Shown here one piece after another: positions 9,501-17,511 of a DNA stretch of 63,878 bases. The position numbers and the translations under genes are program-made. The stretch lies in the NCBI GenBank assembly GCA_019359675.1, contig JAHHGX010000021.1, forward strand, positions 1-63,878. Reading direction: 5' to 3'. The notes under the pieces are model-generated. The model saw only the letters and a list, made by a program, of their open reading frames with translations, was not told where the DNA came from and did not search any database. Source of the DNA: Calothrix sp. FI2-JRJ7 (GTDB taxonomy: Bacteria > Cyanobacteriota > Cyanobacteriia > Cyanobacteriales > Nostocaceae). Within the stretch, counting starts at the first letter, position 1; each line of letters opens with the position of its first letter.

Positions 9501-12215
9501 TGGTTAAGTTATCAACCACAAGGAAACCCACCACAAAAGCTTGTAGAAGTATGTGAAGCAATTATCCGACAACTTGGTATTCGTAAACTACACCGCTATT
9601 CTCGCTATGTCCCTGTTGGTAATAATCTTTTACAACCTTATTTAGAACGTTATATCAAACGAACTGATTTGAAGGAATCAGAAGTAGAGCAACACTTACT
9701 TCTGTCAAAAGTAGTTATACCTAGTGCGAAAGGACTTGCTCTCGATCCAGATTATCTTTATCTCGTTTTACCACCAAACCCAGTTAATGGTTCGCGTCAA
9801 GGATATCGATGCCCTCAATGTAATGCTTTCTTTCTTCAACCGGCAGCGGGTATTTGCCCCGAATGTAATAGCGACCGTCGTTTTGATGACCAAAACATTC
9901 CTTCGATTAAACTTGTTACTGGAAAGACTTCAAGCGATTTTGATTATTACAATTATCTTTCTTCTGAATCTGGTTCGCCATTTCGGATGAATGCCGAAGA
10001 GCTAACAGGACAAACCGACAAAAGCGAACGAATGAGGCGCCAACGTAGGTTCCAAGATATTTTTATTGATAATGAAAATCCCCGTGTTCAAGGAATTGAT
10101 TTACTTAGCGTTACTACAACGATGGAAGCAGGAGTTGATATTGGTTCGCTACTTGCTGTAATGATGGCAAATATGCCACCCCGTCGCTTTAATTATCAAC
10201 AAAGGGTAGGACGAGCAGGGCGCCGAGGAGTAGGCGTTTCCTTGGCTGTAACATTTTGTCGAGGTCGCAGTCACGACGATTTTTACTTTCAACGCACAGA
10301 AAGTATAACTGGCGATCCTCCACCACCTCCTTATGTTGATATGGCAAGCGAACCGATTTTTAAACGAGTTTTGATAAAAGAAGTATTGAGACAAGTGTTT
10401 TCGGTTGCAAAAGAAAACCTAAAAACAGCAGGTATTATTTTAGACGATAGTGGCACTGATAACGTACACGGTGAATTTGGTGCGGTTGTTGATTGGGTAC
10501 ATTACAAGCCAGAAATAAATACTTGGTTAAGTAGTACAGCAAATCAACGCAAAATTTCATCAATATTAAGCAGTTTAGTGCCTCAAACAAAATTGTCTAG
10601 TGGCATTCAAGCGGCAATGGTGGGTTATTTATGTAATCAACTGATATTAGATATTCAGAGGGTTGTAGATGATTCAACTTACACTCAAGATAAACTCAGT
10701 GAAAGACTAGCTAATGCTGGGTTGTTACCGATGTTTGGTTTCCCAACGCGAGTACGCTTACTTTACACCAGGTGGTTGTCTCAAGCTAAACAATGGCCTC
10801 CAGAAACAGGAGTTGTAGACCGTGACCTTGATTTAGCTATCAGCCAATTCGCACCATCATCACAAACAGTTAAAGACAAAGCCGTTCACACTGCGGTAGG
10901 AGTAGTTGAGTTACGTCCTCAAGGTAGTAAAGGTAATTTAGTTTCACAAAGCGGATTTACACCTGCACTTCCAGATGACAATTATACGCTTGCTATTTGT
11001 GGAAACTGCCAAGCCGTAACATATCCTTATCAACCAAATCAACGCATAACTGGCAGCAAATCAAAAAAAGAACTATGTCTTGTCTGTGGGACAAAAGAAC
11101 TACGCTGTATTGACGCACGAGAACCGAAGGGATTTTTTACAGACTTACGTCCGCAGGACTTTGATGGACGATTTGAATGGCAACCACGTTCAACACGACC
11201 ATCATTAAGTGTTGATGCAAACATTGGTTCACCAACTAATTTACTCAATGCTTCGGTGTACGCATTTAATGAGAATATCATCACCGTTAATGATAATGGG
11301 GGTAAAGGTGGTTTTGAATTTCAACAAGCAAAAGTTTTTGGAGAACTTAAAGGAGGCGCCTATGCAGTTTCCCCAGAAAATAGTGAATCTGTAACTACTT
11401 CTGGGAGTAAATATACAATTGCACTACTATCTCGCCGAAAAACTGATGTTTTGCTAGTAAATTTGAATCAGTGGACAAAAGGGGTATTTGCGAATCCAAC
11501 TGATGTTATAGGTCGTGCAGCCTGGTACTCATTTGCATTTTGGTTGCGGGTTGCTGCTGCTTCATTGTTAGATGTTGATGCATTGGAATTGCAAGCAGGT
11601 TTCCGCTCACTTGGACAAAACGGAATGATTTTTGGTCAAGCATTCCTCTGCGACCAATTAGAAAACGGCGCCGGGTACTGTAAATATCTTGCCCAACCTC
11701 ATGTATTTCAACAAATTATGATGCAAGCAGACCCAAATACTTTGAATAGTGTTGCTGCTATATGGTTAAATTCTCAAGGACATAGTAAGGATTGCGATAC
11801 TTCTTGCAATTTGTGTCTACGCGATTATCAAAACCTTGTTTATCATGGTTTACTCGATTGGCGCCTCGCACTTGATATGGCACGTTTAGTATCGAATTCA
11901 ATCGTCAAAGCTGACTTAAGCTCGCCTTGGAGTAGCTGTATTCAGAATCCTTGGTTAAGTTTAGTGAACAATGCAGTTCCAGCAACACTTCAGCGTTTGG
12001 GCTATTGTCCTCCAACGCAATTTAAAACACTTACAGGTTACGTTCACCGAAATCCCAAACGTAAAATTATCTTAATATTACGCCATCCCCTGTGGCAAAA
12101 TGACCATCCAGAGTGGATTGCAGCTTCTACTGAAGCTTTAGCACAATATCCAACTTATACAGTTACAGATGCAAATCCATTTATGGTTCTTCGACGACCA
12201 GGAGGATATGCATAA
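6528..12215 (+). CDS. Very large DEAD/DEAH-box helicase with DUF1998-like C-terminus
   Basis: 1895 residues. Superfamily 2 motifs appear in order: Walker A GTGSGKTE near residue 114, Ia LILYPLNALVEDQ, DEAH-variant DELHSYRG near 321, TTTASLEQ, then after a long insertion FSDSRQDAAKLAAG near 773, and TTTMEAGVDIGS with QRVGRAGRRG near 1224. Cysteine pairs suited to zinc ribbons occur near 541, 580-600, 718, 1095 and 1490-1520. A final CDTSCNLCLRDY near 1757 is typical of DUF1998/DrmB-like ends. Length and the SRQDAAKLAAG block resemble DruE of Druantia; the DUF1998 part also resembles DISARM and MrfA-type helicases. It presumably translocates on or unwinds DNA using ATP. It overlaps the preceding gene by 8 bp. 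The reading frame is intact throughout. Confidence 0.9.
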   Translation: MHDLVGAYQRLDRIYQLYIKSAFPLRYTALATERDDILKKPGILSQAPLVEPIPAYPSSGMNLATAAAKLPIGYDDLVSLGQMIFDPGIPLYEHQWKSLEAVILNKKDIVVTTGTGSGKTECFLLPLLAQLAKESALWAPSSPAISQYNWWNGNGNRVSQWTHAPRPKALRALILYPLNALVEDQLRRLRKALDTKQVHQWLDSARGGNRITFGRYTGQTAVSGERKQDSIERLRRELREREQQWTEIQKLQDPELNYYFPRVDGGEMWSRWDMQECPPDILITNYSMLNIMMMRSIENDIFSATHDWLASDPSNEFFLIIDELHSYRGTPGTEIAYILRLLYSRLGLTPNSPQLRILTTTASLEQNSQGMDFLREFFGRNNFTFISGQQISPQHQAQSQIISHQNAFANFAQSVQPDPFKPMVPPDINDSQSAMSNLAQQLVTSITGVSSEEQLGKALVTISAGDALRGACQDVSGSVRATNIQVLDKKLFPSTNNNSSVSDAMRGLLLALGMSKLSNGRSVLPVRGHLFFHNLQSLWVCCNPDCTDSSVNQSVRQNPQNSNRPTVGAIHATHSLTCSCGSRVLDLVVCEVCGEVFLGGYKTTSKIGTKDVEILTPDQPDLEGIPDLVILNQRYGNYRLFWPLPHDVPAWSNKPQDLEWQVHSNKCKWVQAKLNSSTGILLEGAAPPQQSFEIAGWVYKVEGINASEQRALPTKCPRCDSDYSKREQFPTPLRIHRTGFQKACQVLASGLLREMPAPPTPTSRSSRKLVIFSDSRQDAAKLAAGMERDHYRDMVRRLLIESFQRYWGDLVAFLRVSCTGNTIALASLQAENPLLYSAVTAPPEAEDMSKRNQFGIAYPSLVSEAMSWLFGAPAFNPQARDEWLNLIRRYPERIPLLNLRRTVRDALLLYGMCPGGSDFRALNYSTGQNKSQQWEPWYNCYNWTNSSVSSIVNATIQQTNHITRLEDMLTDELMYALFQHIARTLEGIGEGWLSYQPQGNPPQKLVEVCEAIIRQLGIRKLHRYSRYVPVGNNLLQPYLERYIKRTDLKESEVEQHLLLSKVVIPSAKGLALDPDYLYLVLPPNPVNGSRQGYRCPQCNAFFLQPAAGICPECNSDRRFDDQNIPSIKLVTGKTSSDFDYYNYLSSESGSPFRMNAEELTGQTDKSERMRRQRRFQDIFIDNENPRVQGIDLLSVTTTMEAGVDIGSLLAVMMANMPPRRFNYQQRVGRAGRRGVGVSLAVTFCRGRSHDDFYFQRTESITGDPPPPPYVDMASEPIFKRVLIKEVLRQVFSVAKENLKTAGIILDDSGTDNVHGEFGAVVDWVHYKPEINTWLSSTANQRKISSILSSLVPQTKLSSGIQAAMVGYLCNQLILDIQRVVDDSTYTQDKLSERLANAGLLPMFGFPTRVRLLYTRWLSQAKQWPPETGVVDRDLDLAISQFAPSSQTVKDKAVHTAVGVVELRPQGSKGNLVSQSGFTPALPDDNYTLAICGNCQAVTYPYQPNQRITGSKSKKELCLVCGTKELRCIDAREPKGFFTDLRPQDFDGRFEWQPRSTRPSLSVDANIGSPTNLLNASVYAFNENIITVNDNGGKGGFEFQQAKVFGELKGGAYAVSPENSESVTTSGSKYTIALLSRRKTDVLLVNLNQWTKGVFANPTDVIGRAAWYSFAFWLRVAAASLLDVDALELQAGFRSLGQNGMIFGQAFLCDQLENGAGYCKYLAQPHVFQQIMMQADPNTLNSVAAIWLNSQGHSKDCDTSCNLCLRDYQNLVYHGLLDWRLALDMARLVSNSIVKADLSSPWSSCIQNPWLSLVNNAVPATLQRLGYCPPTQFKTLTGYVHRNPKRKIILILRHPLWQNDHPEWIAASTEALAQYPTYTVTDANPFMVLRRPGGYA

Positions 12216-12410
12216 CTAGTAGTAGTGCAAAAATTCTTATCTTAGATAATAAATCCTCCAACATTTTAATTTTCTCTCAAAAAGATTATCTAAAAAGGTG
12301 TATAAAGTTATATAAATTGAATAATTTCCCTCAAAGCTTTTGCAGCAGAAGAAGCTGTTTGGTCTTCAGTGCCGTCAATTGGATTGGCGCCGTCTTGTCC
12401 ACCAGCCAAA
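12216..12410 (-). other. Region after the helicase; short remnant on the minus strand
   Basis: No complete gene. On the minus strand a 36-codon open frame ends near 12317 and reads SDLAGGQDGANPIDGTEDQT followed by a short helix. It has no start codon of its own and looks like the tail of a lost gene. No clear terminator for the helicase operon was found. Confidence 0.25.
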
Positions 12411-12599
12411 TCACTTAAACTGCTTACCTATAAAACGAACTTTTATGTCACTTAATTCACATATCTGTTGATTTAACACATAATAAATTATTTTTATCAT
12501 CGAATGTTTAGGGGAGTTTTCATGGCAAGTAGAAATGTTAGGGCACTTGTAGTCAATTCCGGTCATTTCACGACATTCTAATCCCATCGGACAATACAT
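12411..12599 (-). CDS. Small cysteine-containing hypothetical protein, 62 residues
   Basis: Begins MYCPMGLECREMTGIDYKCP and continues with NISTCHENS, giving four cysteines in a CxxxxxC..CxxxxxC spacing that could bind a metal or form disulfides. The rest is a hydrophobic helix and a short basic tail. There is no obvious ribosome binding site, and it is convergent with nothing nearby, so it may be a real small protein or a chance frame. It sits in the gap between the helicase and the second HNH gene on the opposite strand. Confidence 0.4.
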   Translation of the reverse strand: MYCPMGLECREMTGIDYKCPNISTCHENSPKHSMIKIIYYVLNQQICELSDIKVRFIGKQFK

Positions 12600-12730
12600 A
12601 ATTGATGTACTAAAAGTAAATGTGAATTATATCGGCGCCTGATATCTTCAACAATACATTATTTAAGGTGCCTGCATTCCACAATCACCAATGTATGTAT
12701 AATGTAGTACGCTTACGTAGATATAATACT

Positions 12731-13702
12731 ATGACTAAAGACCTATCCTACTACTGTAAAAAGTTTTCCCCTAGAGTAAAACACACAAATCCTAGCGGTT
12801 TAAACGTCAACCGTAGCATAGGAACGGCGCCTAACAAACCAATTCTACTGTTATCGATAATCGAACTTATAAGCAGAGGAGAGATAAAAAAAAACCAAAT
12901 ACCTTTATCTGGAGAGCTTATTGCTACATTCCTGAACTTATGGCGCCACTTGGAACCGAACCGCAACCCAGACATAGGACAACCGTTTTTTTACTTACGC
13001 AGTGACGGTTTTTGGCACTTTCAACCAAACCCAGGATTTGAGTTAGCGATTAATTCAAAAGCAAAACTGGTATCGGCAGGCGCCCTTAAACAAGCTATAG
13101 AGTATGCGTACTTGGATGATGAACTGTGGCAAATATTACAAGATTCTCAAAATAGAAGCGTACTAATTCAGGTACTGATTAATGAATGGTTTCCAGGCGC
13201 CAGTAATATAGAAGGAATTTTACAAGTAAATGTCTTTGCGGAATTGCAGGAAGAATTAGAGCGCGCTGGAGGGAAAATTTACCAGCCTGAAGAACTTGAT
13301 ACTGAACAGAAAGTTATAGTTAGGGACGCAGCATTCTGTAAAATAATCACTTCTACTTATGGATATCGCTGTGCATTTTGTGGATATCAGGTGCTTGATT
13401 TGAATGGGCAAGGAATAGTGGATGGCGCCCACATTCTCCCATTCTCAAAATTCTACGATGACAAAATAGACAATGGGCTGGCGTTATGCAAGACCCATCA
13501 CTGGGCTTTTGACCGTGGTTGGTTTAGTATAAATGATGACTATACGATTATAGTTGTGGAAAGTTTGCGAGAACAGGCGGCGAACTGTAAACCAATGCGT
13601 GATTTTCTGGGAGAGACAATTTTACTACCAGCACAACAACAATATTATCCGCGTGTGGAAGCGTTGCAGTGGCATAGAGATAATGTATTTGATGCAGCCT
13701 AA
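12731..13702 (+). CDS. HNH endonuclease with sulfur-binding-domain-like N-terminus
   Basis: About 323 residues from the ATG at 12731; a GTG at 12668 would add 21 unconserved residues. The N-terminal part contains GTAPNKPILLLSIIELI and PFFYLRSDGFWHF, a pattern I associate with the N-terminal specificity domains of McrA-like HNH restriction enzymes, including the phosphorothioate (sulfur)-binding domain family. The C-terminal HNH core has CAFCGYQ near residue 214, DGAHILPFS near 230 and CKTHHWAFDRGWF near 253, all key Cys/His residues present. Such enzymes cleave modified DNA. It follows the helicase on the same strand, after a 515-bp gap, so it may be an independent type IV-like restriction gene in the same island rather than an operon member. 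Confidence 0.75.
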   Translation: MTKDLSYYCKKFSPRVKHTNPSGLNVNRSIGTAPNKPILLLSIIELISRGEIKKNQIPLSGELIATFLNLWRHLEPNRNPDIGQPFFYLRSDGFWHFQPNPGFELAINSKAKLVSAGALKQAIEYAYLDDELWQILQDSQNRSVLIQVLINEWFPGASNIEGILQVNVFAELQEELERAGGKIYQPEELDTEQKVIVRDAAFCKIITSTYGYRCAFCGYQVLDLNGQGIVDGAHILPFSKFYDDKIDNGLALCKTHHWAFDRGWFSINDDYTIIVVESLREQAANCKPMRDFLGETILLPAQQQYYPRVEALQWHRDNVFDAA

Positions 13703-13732
13703 ATAACTACAAAATACTGTTTAATAATAGAG

Positions 13733-14227
13733 ATGAAAATACAAAAGATACATACAGATATTAAATTTAATCAGCTTGCTGCGGGATTGTTGTTGCTTGC
13801 CATATTATCTTTTTCCGCGTTTGTCGCAAGCCAATCGTCTCACGCGGAAATCCCCAAAATAAATAATATTGAAGCTATTATGAGCAAACTGAAAATAGTC
13901 AGAAACCGTGAAGATTTAGCTCGTTCTAATGGCAAGAAAGTAAAATTTGTAGGATATTATATATCACAATCTAGTAAGCCTAAATTTCCAGGAAATCCAA
14001 ATTTTAAAGGTGTTTACATCAAATCGCAAATTGTACTAGAAGATGGTACAATAGTACATATTTTTCCATCTTGGAACAAACAATCATTGCGTTCCCCCTC
14101 TGAAGCAGAAAAGTATAAAGGAAAAATTGTTGAAGCAATAGGAGTAGCTGAATTTGAAATCACATCTAGAATAAATCCCCAAATAAGGGAGTCTTTCATT
14201 AATTTAGAAGAATTAAAGAATGACTAA
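13733..14227 (+). CDS. Exported hypothetical protein, OB-fold-like
   Basis: 164 residues. Residues about 12-37 form a hydrophobic signal or anchor (QLAAGLLLLAILSFSAFVA) followed by a likely cleavage site around SSHAEIP, so the protein is exported or membrane-tethered. The mature part carries two beta-rich blocks, NGKKVKFVGYYI and IVLEDGTIVHIFPSW, with YKGKIVEAIGVAEF near the end, which looks like a small OB-type barrel. No catalytic motif is seen. It starts 30 bp after the HNH gene and may be read through from it, although its function looks unrelated. Confidence 0.6.
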   Translation: MKIQKIHTDIKFNQLAAGLLLLAILSFSAFVASQSSHAEIPKINNIEAIMSKLKIVRNREDLARSNGKKVKFVGYYISQSSKPKFPGNPNFKGVYIKSQIVLEDGTIVHIFPSWNKQSLRSPSEAEKYKGKIVEAIGVAEFEITSRINPQIRESFINLEELKND

Positions 14228-14629
14228 TCATGTTTGCTAGTTAACGTACATCACTCACTGGAGCCTAAATTCTGAGAATTTAACATTGATGGCGCACGCT
14301 TATATAGGGATGAGTTAATGGCGCCAGAATAAAAGTTAAAACTGATATTACCTTTATTGTAAGCACGTTTGCTATCGCGCCTTCTCACAAAGGTTTTTAA
14401 TGAAGGCGCCAATTACTAACTCAGTTAAATGATACGTTTCGTATCCAAAATTGTATCGTTGTTGTGTGTTTTAAAAGCGTAACGGCGCCTAAAATTTCAG
14501 TAAGTAACGCCCCCATTTTGTGAAACGGCGCCCATTGCTGATGTGGTTATTTATCTAATTAAAAGCGTAAATACTTATAATAATAAATAATATAATGTAT
14601 TTGATGCAACATGAGGGACGCGAACCGCT
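14228..14629. other. Intergenic region with five GGCGCC sites
   Basis: No gene seen. GGCGCC occurs at about 14321, 14404, 14483 and 14527, with a related GGCGCA at 14291. Several pairs are close enough to fold together. The stretch is otherwise AT-rich, low in coding potential, and lies between convergent genes at 13733 and 14630, so any terminators should be here. Confidence 0.4.
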
Positions 14630-14836
14630 CTAGAAATAGGTACTTAAAAGAAAATCAATATCTTCTGAACTTTCCCCAGCTTCTAAAGCCTCTACTAAGG
14701 AGGGAGCATCTTCTTTTTTTAGAATTTTAACCTTTTTACCGTTGTAGTAAATAACTATATAAGCACTGTTATCTTCATAATCATAAACCGGATAATCACA
14801 AGTATAAACTGGAGATTTTTTAATTTTTTTCTTCAT
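14630..14836 (-). CDS. Small hypothetical protein, 68 residues
   Basis: Begins with a lysine-rich MKKKIKKSPVYTCDYPVYD, followed by a beta-hairpin-like SAYIVIYYNGKKVKIL and an acidic helix. No known motif. The start ATG at 14836 is preceded by TAGGAAAGTAACAA on the minus strand, a passable ribosome binding site. The charge split (basic N-terminus, acidic C-terminus) is seen in small nucleic-acid-associated or antitoxin-like proteins, but there is no direct evidence for either. Confidence 0.45.
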   Translation of the reverse strand: MKKKIKKSPVYTCDYPVYDYEDNSAYIVIYYNGKKVKILKKEDAPSLVEALEAGESSEDIDFLLSTYF

Positions 14837-14932
14837 TTGTTACTTTCCTAGAGACCCTAATTATAATTCTATACGCATTCCTGTACATGATTTAATATTT
14901 AAATACAACATTGTCTTTAACCAAAGAAAAAG

Positions 14933-15289
14933 ATGGATTTAAAAGAAACTTTGATGACACTTGAGGAAAAGTTTTGGGAGGCTAGCTCTGCTGCTAATAT
15001 CAGCCTGATTCGGGAATACCTCACTGACGACGCTCTTGCTGTTGGAACTTTTGGAGTATTGGACAAAGAAACTACAATTGCGATTAATGAAGGGCAACCA
15101 CCATTCTTGTTTTGGCGCATTGACTCGGCGCCGCAAATTTTACAACTAACAGCAGACAGCGCTGTTGTAATTTATAAGGCTACAGCACAACGTGAGGAAC
15201 GCGAACCGTTTACAGTAATGATAAGTAGTACTTATGTAAATCGTTTAGGCTCGTGGAAACTTGTGTTTCATCATCAGACACCACTTTAG
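14933..15289 (+). CDS. NTF2-like (DUF4440/SnoaL-type) protein
   Basis: 118 residues with the cone-shaped NTF2-like pattern: an N-terminal helix (LMTLEEKFWEASSAANI), then LIREYLTDDALAVGTFGVLD, and a C-terminal sheet ending SWKLVFHHQTPL, the usual last strand of DUF4440 proteins. Members are found as small-molecule-binding or ketosteroid-isomerase-like folds; the pocket residues do not tell which ligand is used. It is a complete, single-domain cytoplasmic protein with no partner gene nearby. Confidence 0.8.
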   Translation: MDLKETLMTLEEKFWEASSAANISLIREYLTDDALAVGTFGVLDKETTIAINEGQPPFLFWRIDSAPQILQLTADSAVVIYKATAQREEREPFTVMISSTYVNRLGSWKLVFHHQTPL

Positions 15290-15448
15290 CTGCCACCGCA
15301 GAAGCCTCACACCAAGGATGATACTTTTGATACTTCGAGCCTTGATCTGGAAGAGAAATCCGGGTGACGAATTTGTTAATATTCAATCTGAAGTGTTGGT
15401 GCCGTAGAGGAGCATTATAGTTGTAAAATAATATCTAACTAATACATA

Positions 15449-15787
15449 ATGTCTATGCCTTGGTTATATATTCCTCATAAAAAACGTGAAGAAATAAAAG
15501 AAGACGATGAAATTTGGTATCTTGGTTTTGATAAAATATACTTTTTAGCAGAAAAAGATTGTATTTACTTTGAATATCAATCAGATAGTAAAGCGTCAGT
15601 TAGTACTAGCCGTAATAAAGATAATTTTGCTGTTAGAGTGGCGCCTTCCGGTAAAATTAAAGGTAAAGGTTCAGTTTCTCATAAAAGCACAATTGAATAT
15701 ATTCATAAGTGGTATAAAATCGCTATTGGAGAAACAAAAACAAATTTATCATCTAAATTTATAGACTCCCTGATTTATGATGAGTAA
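15449..15787 (+). CDS. Hypothetical protein, 112 residues
   Basis: Unrecognised soluble protein, charged (KKREEIKEDDEIWYLGF near the start) and predicted mostly beta. A second ATG two codons downstream is equally possible. The gene ends 58 bp before the next same-strand gene and could share a transcript with it. No motif supports a function. Confidence 0.5.
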   Translation: MSMPWLYIPHKKREEIKEDDEIWYLGFDKIYFLAEKDCIYFEYQSDSKASVSTSRNKDNFAVRVAPSGKIKGKGSVSHKSTIEYIHKWYKIAIGETKTNLSSKFIDSLIYDE

Positions 15788-15844
15788 GAGTACTTATAAA
15801 GTATTAGAATAAATACGGCGCCTATATTTGTATAATAAGTAAGA

Positions 15845-16705
15845 ATGAAAAAGCCCAAAGGATGGTATAAGCAGATAGTTATGCGCCCTCTCACTCATGT
15901 GCAGGGCTACGCATCGTATGAAAAAATCTGTGAGAATATAGCTAATATCTATTTTTCTGTAGGAGAAAACTTCGACATAGAGCGCGCGCTATTAGCCCAT
16001 CCAAAAGAATCAATGTATATCAGCGCATATGCAATGTACAAGGTAGGTGAAGCTAAATGCCCTACTTATTATGTATCTAAGGATTTGCTAACAGGATTAA
16101 TGCAATCAGATTTATCAGTAGAAACTGATACTCTAAATTGGGCGATGAAAACAGGGATTTTTATGTTACCGGAAGGCGCCATATTATCCCCAGAAAATCG
16201 TAGTATGCAAGCTATATACTGGCATTGTGATTCATCCAAAGGTTTGTTGTATTGGGCAGGGACAGATGGTTTATCTTCTTTTTGCCGCCGATATAAATTA
16301 ATTGAAAATCAAAATAGATTTTCTTATACTGATGCTCAGAATATGGATTCAGAAAAAGTAGTAGAATTTAATTCGTATTTACAATCAATATTTTTACGAT
16401 TACTTTTAATAATGGAATGTCGTCCAGAATATGTGGAAACATCCAGCGCGCGCGTCACTATCAATAAAGGTTTTTCTAAAAGCAGTGAGAAAGATTATTA
16501 CGAACCATTATGGATAGGTAAAGAGTATCGACTAAAAAGAGAAAATACTAACACTGAAAATACAGGCGCCAGTTCTGGAAGTTCTAAAAGCGTACACTGG
16601 CGCCGGGGTTACTTAAGGAATCAAGCTTACGGTGAAGGTAGACAGAAGCGAAAGCTCATATGGATTGAGCCTGTACTAGTGATGGGTGGCGCCTCTGACT
16701 TATAA
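15845..16705 (+). CDS. Hypothetical plasmid/phage-type protein, 286 residues
   Basis: Unrecognised family with a distinctive C-terminus: SVHWRRGYLRNQAYGEG followed by RKLIWIEPVLV. I have seen this HWRRGH..Q.YG.....+.I.P pattern in small proteins of phages and plasmids whose function is unknown. The N-terminal two thirds is alpha-helical and contains several cysteines and tryptophans, but no catalytic motif. Codon use resembles its neighbours and five GGCGCC sites lie within or just after it. It precedes the 155-residue paralogue-family gene by 36 bp on the same strand. Confidence 0.6.
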   Translation: MKKPKGWYKQIVMRPLTHVQGYASYEKICENIANIYFSVGENFDIERALLAHPKESMYISAYAMYKVGEAKCPTYYVSKDLLTGLMQSDLSVETDTLNWAMKTGIFMLPEGAILSPENRSMQAIYWHCDSSKGLLYWAGTDGLSSFCRRYKLIENQNRFSYTDAQNMDSEKVVEFNSYLQSIFLRLLLIMECRPEYVETSSARVTINKGFSKSSEKDYYEPLWIGKEYRLKRENTNTENTGASSGSSKSVHWRRGYLRNQAYGEGRQKRKLIWIEPVLVMGGASDL

Positions 16706-16741
16706 GGTTTATAATGACTTGACGCGCTTATATGTACTGAA

Positions 16742-17209
16742 ATGTTGGAAAAAGATACAGAAGAAAGTTTAGATAATCTAGACAGATACATTGAATATTT
16801 TATTAAATGTTGTGAGGAAAGAAATTTCAAAGGTTTTGATTTAGTCTTTGATCAAGTAATTGAGGGATTACAACTTTCATTCTTACAAGTTGTAGTTGGT
16901 ATTCTACACCGTCAGAATGATATTGATTCTCTTAATTGGCTTTGTAGTCACATGTGTTCTAAGATTGATTGCAGTTCAGATAATGATAAAGATAATCTAC
17001 CTATTACAAGAGTTTCTGTATTCTTAATTAGGTTAAAGATGTTACCATTTATTGACTTTTTGCCTTACTGTGACCGACTTGTTATTACCAACGTTCATAG
17101 TTTTAGAGCGTTATCTCCAGATGTACAAGCTTACCTTGAGAAAGAAATTGGCTTGATAGAATTCTCAAAAGAATATATGACAGCAGCAATAGATGAATTT
17201 AATTTGTAG
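16742..17209 (+). CDS. Member of a local paralogous family (copy 1)
   Basis: 155 residues. It aligns by eye with the protein at 19710-20192: both have DSLxWLC, then SSDNDK, then a PI..S..LI stretch and MxPFxDFxPY, and a C-terminal helix after FxALxxxVQ. The fold appears all-alpha. The N-terminus starts with an acidic helix (MLEKDTEESLDNLDRYIEY). A strong terminator follows at 17288. The function is unknown; the existence of three relatives within 5 kb, on both strands, points to local duplication. Confidence 0.6.
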   Translation: MLEKDTEESLDNLDRYIEYFIKCCEERNFKGFDLVFDQVIEGLQLSFLQVVVGILHRQNDIDSLNWLCSHMCSKIDCSSDNDKDNLPITRVSVFLIRLKMLPFIDFLPYCDRLVITNVHSFRALSPDVQAYLEKEIGLIEFSKEYMTAAIDEFNL

Positions 17210-17287
17210 GCGCCTGTGATTTATAAGGTAAAGTTAATATGATTGATTTACTTGAGATTCTAAAGTTTATAGCTCTAGAATCGTACT

Positions 17288-17322
17288 CCACCTTATAGTA
17301 AATCCTATAGGGTGGTTTTTTT
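17288..17322 (+). terminator. Rho-independent terminator
   Basis: CCACCTTATAG (17288-17298) pairs with CTATAGGGTGG (17305-17315) through 11 positions with one T-G wobble, around a 6-nt loop, and is followed directly by seven T residues. It lies 79 bp after the stop of the gene ending at 17209 and is oriented to end that transcript. Confidence 0.85.
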
Positions 17323-17340
17323 AACAATTCGCAATTATCT

Positions 17341-17420
17341 TCGGTACACTTTGCTTTCCTGCGGAACACTGCGTTAACGCAACACTGCGTGAACGTGAAC
17401 GCAAAACAAGCAACACAATA
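17341..17420. repeat. Short palindromic repeat cluster
   Basis: Contains TGCGTTAACGCA (17370-17381, perfect palindrome) and the strings TCGGTACACT, TTTCCTGCGGAACACT and CACTGCGTGAACGTGAAC. The same strings, in both orientations, make up the arms of the large inverted repeat at 46979-47114, so this is a partial member of a dispersed intergenic repeat family. Confidence 0.6.
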
Positions 17421-17511
17421 CGGATGCGGTTTTAAACCCTTTAACTTTGATAATTAATAAACATCTTCTTTTTTTATTCGGTTCTAGTTTACGCGCGTAA
17501 ATTTTGTTTAT

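Noticed and set aside
9724-9990. 88-codon plus-strand frame within the helicase
   Set aside because: Out-of-frame shadow of the helicase coding sequence, which is intact.
1561-13702. Naming the cassette Druantia or DISARM outright
   Set aside because: Only the helicase resembles those systems; the expected partner genes are not seen, so a named type is not supported.
14600-14640. tRNA-like sequence ACGCGAACCGC
   Set aside because: No cloverleaf arms can be formed around it.
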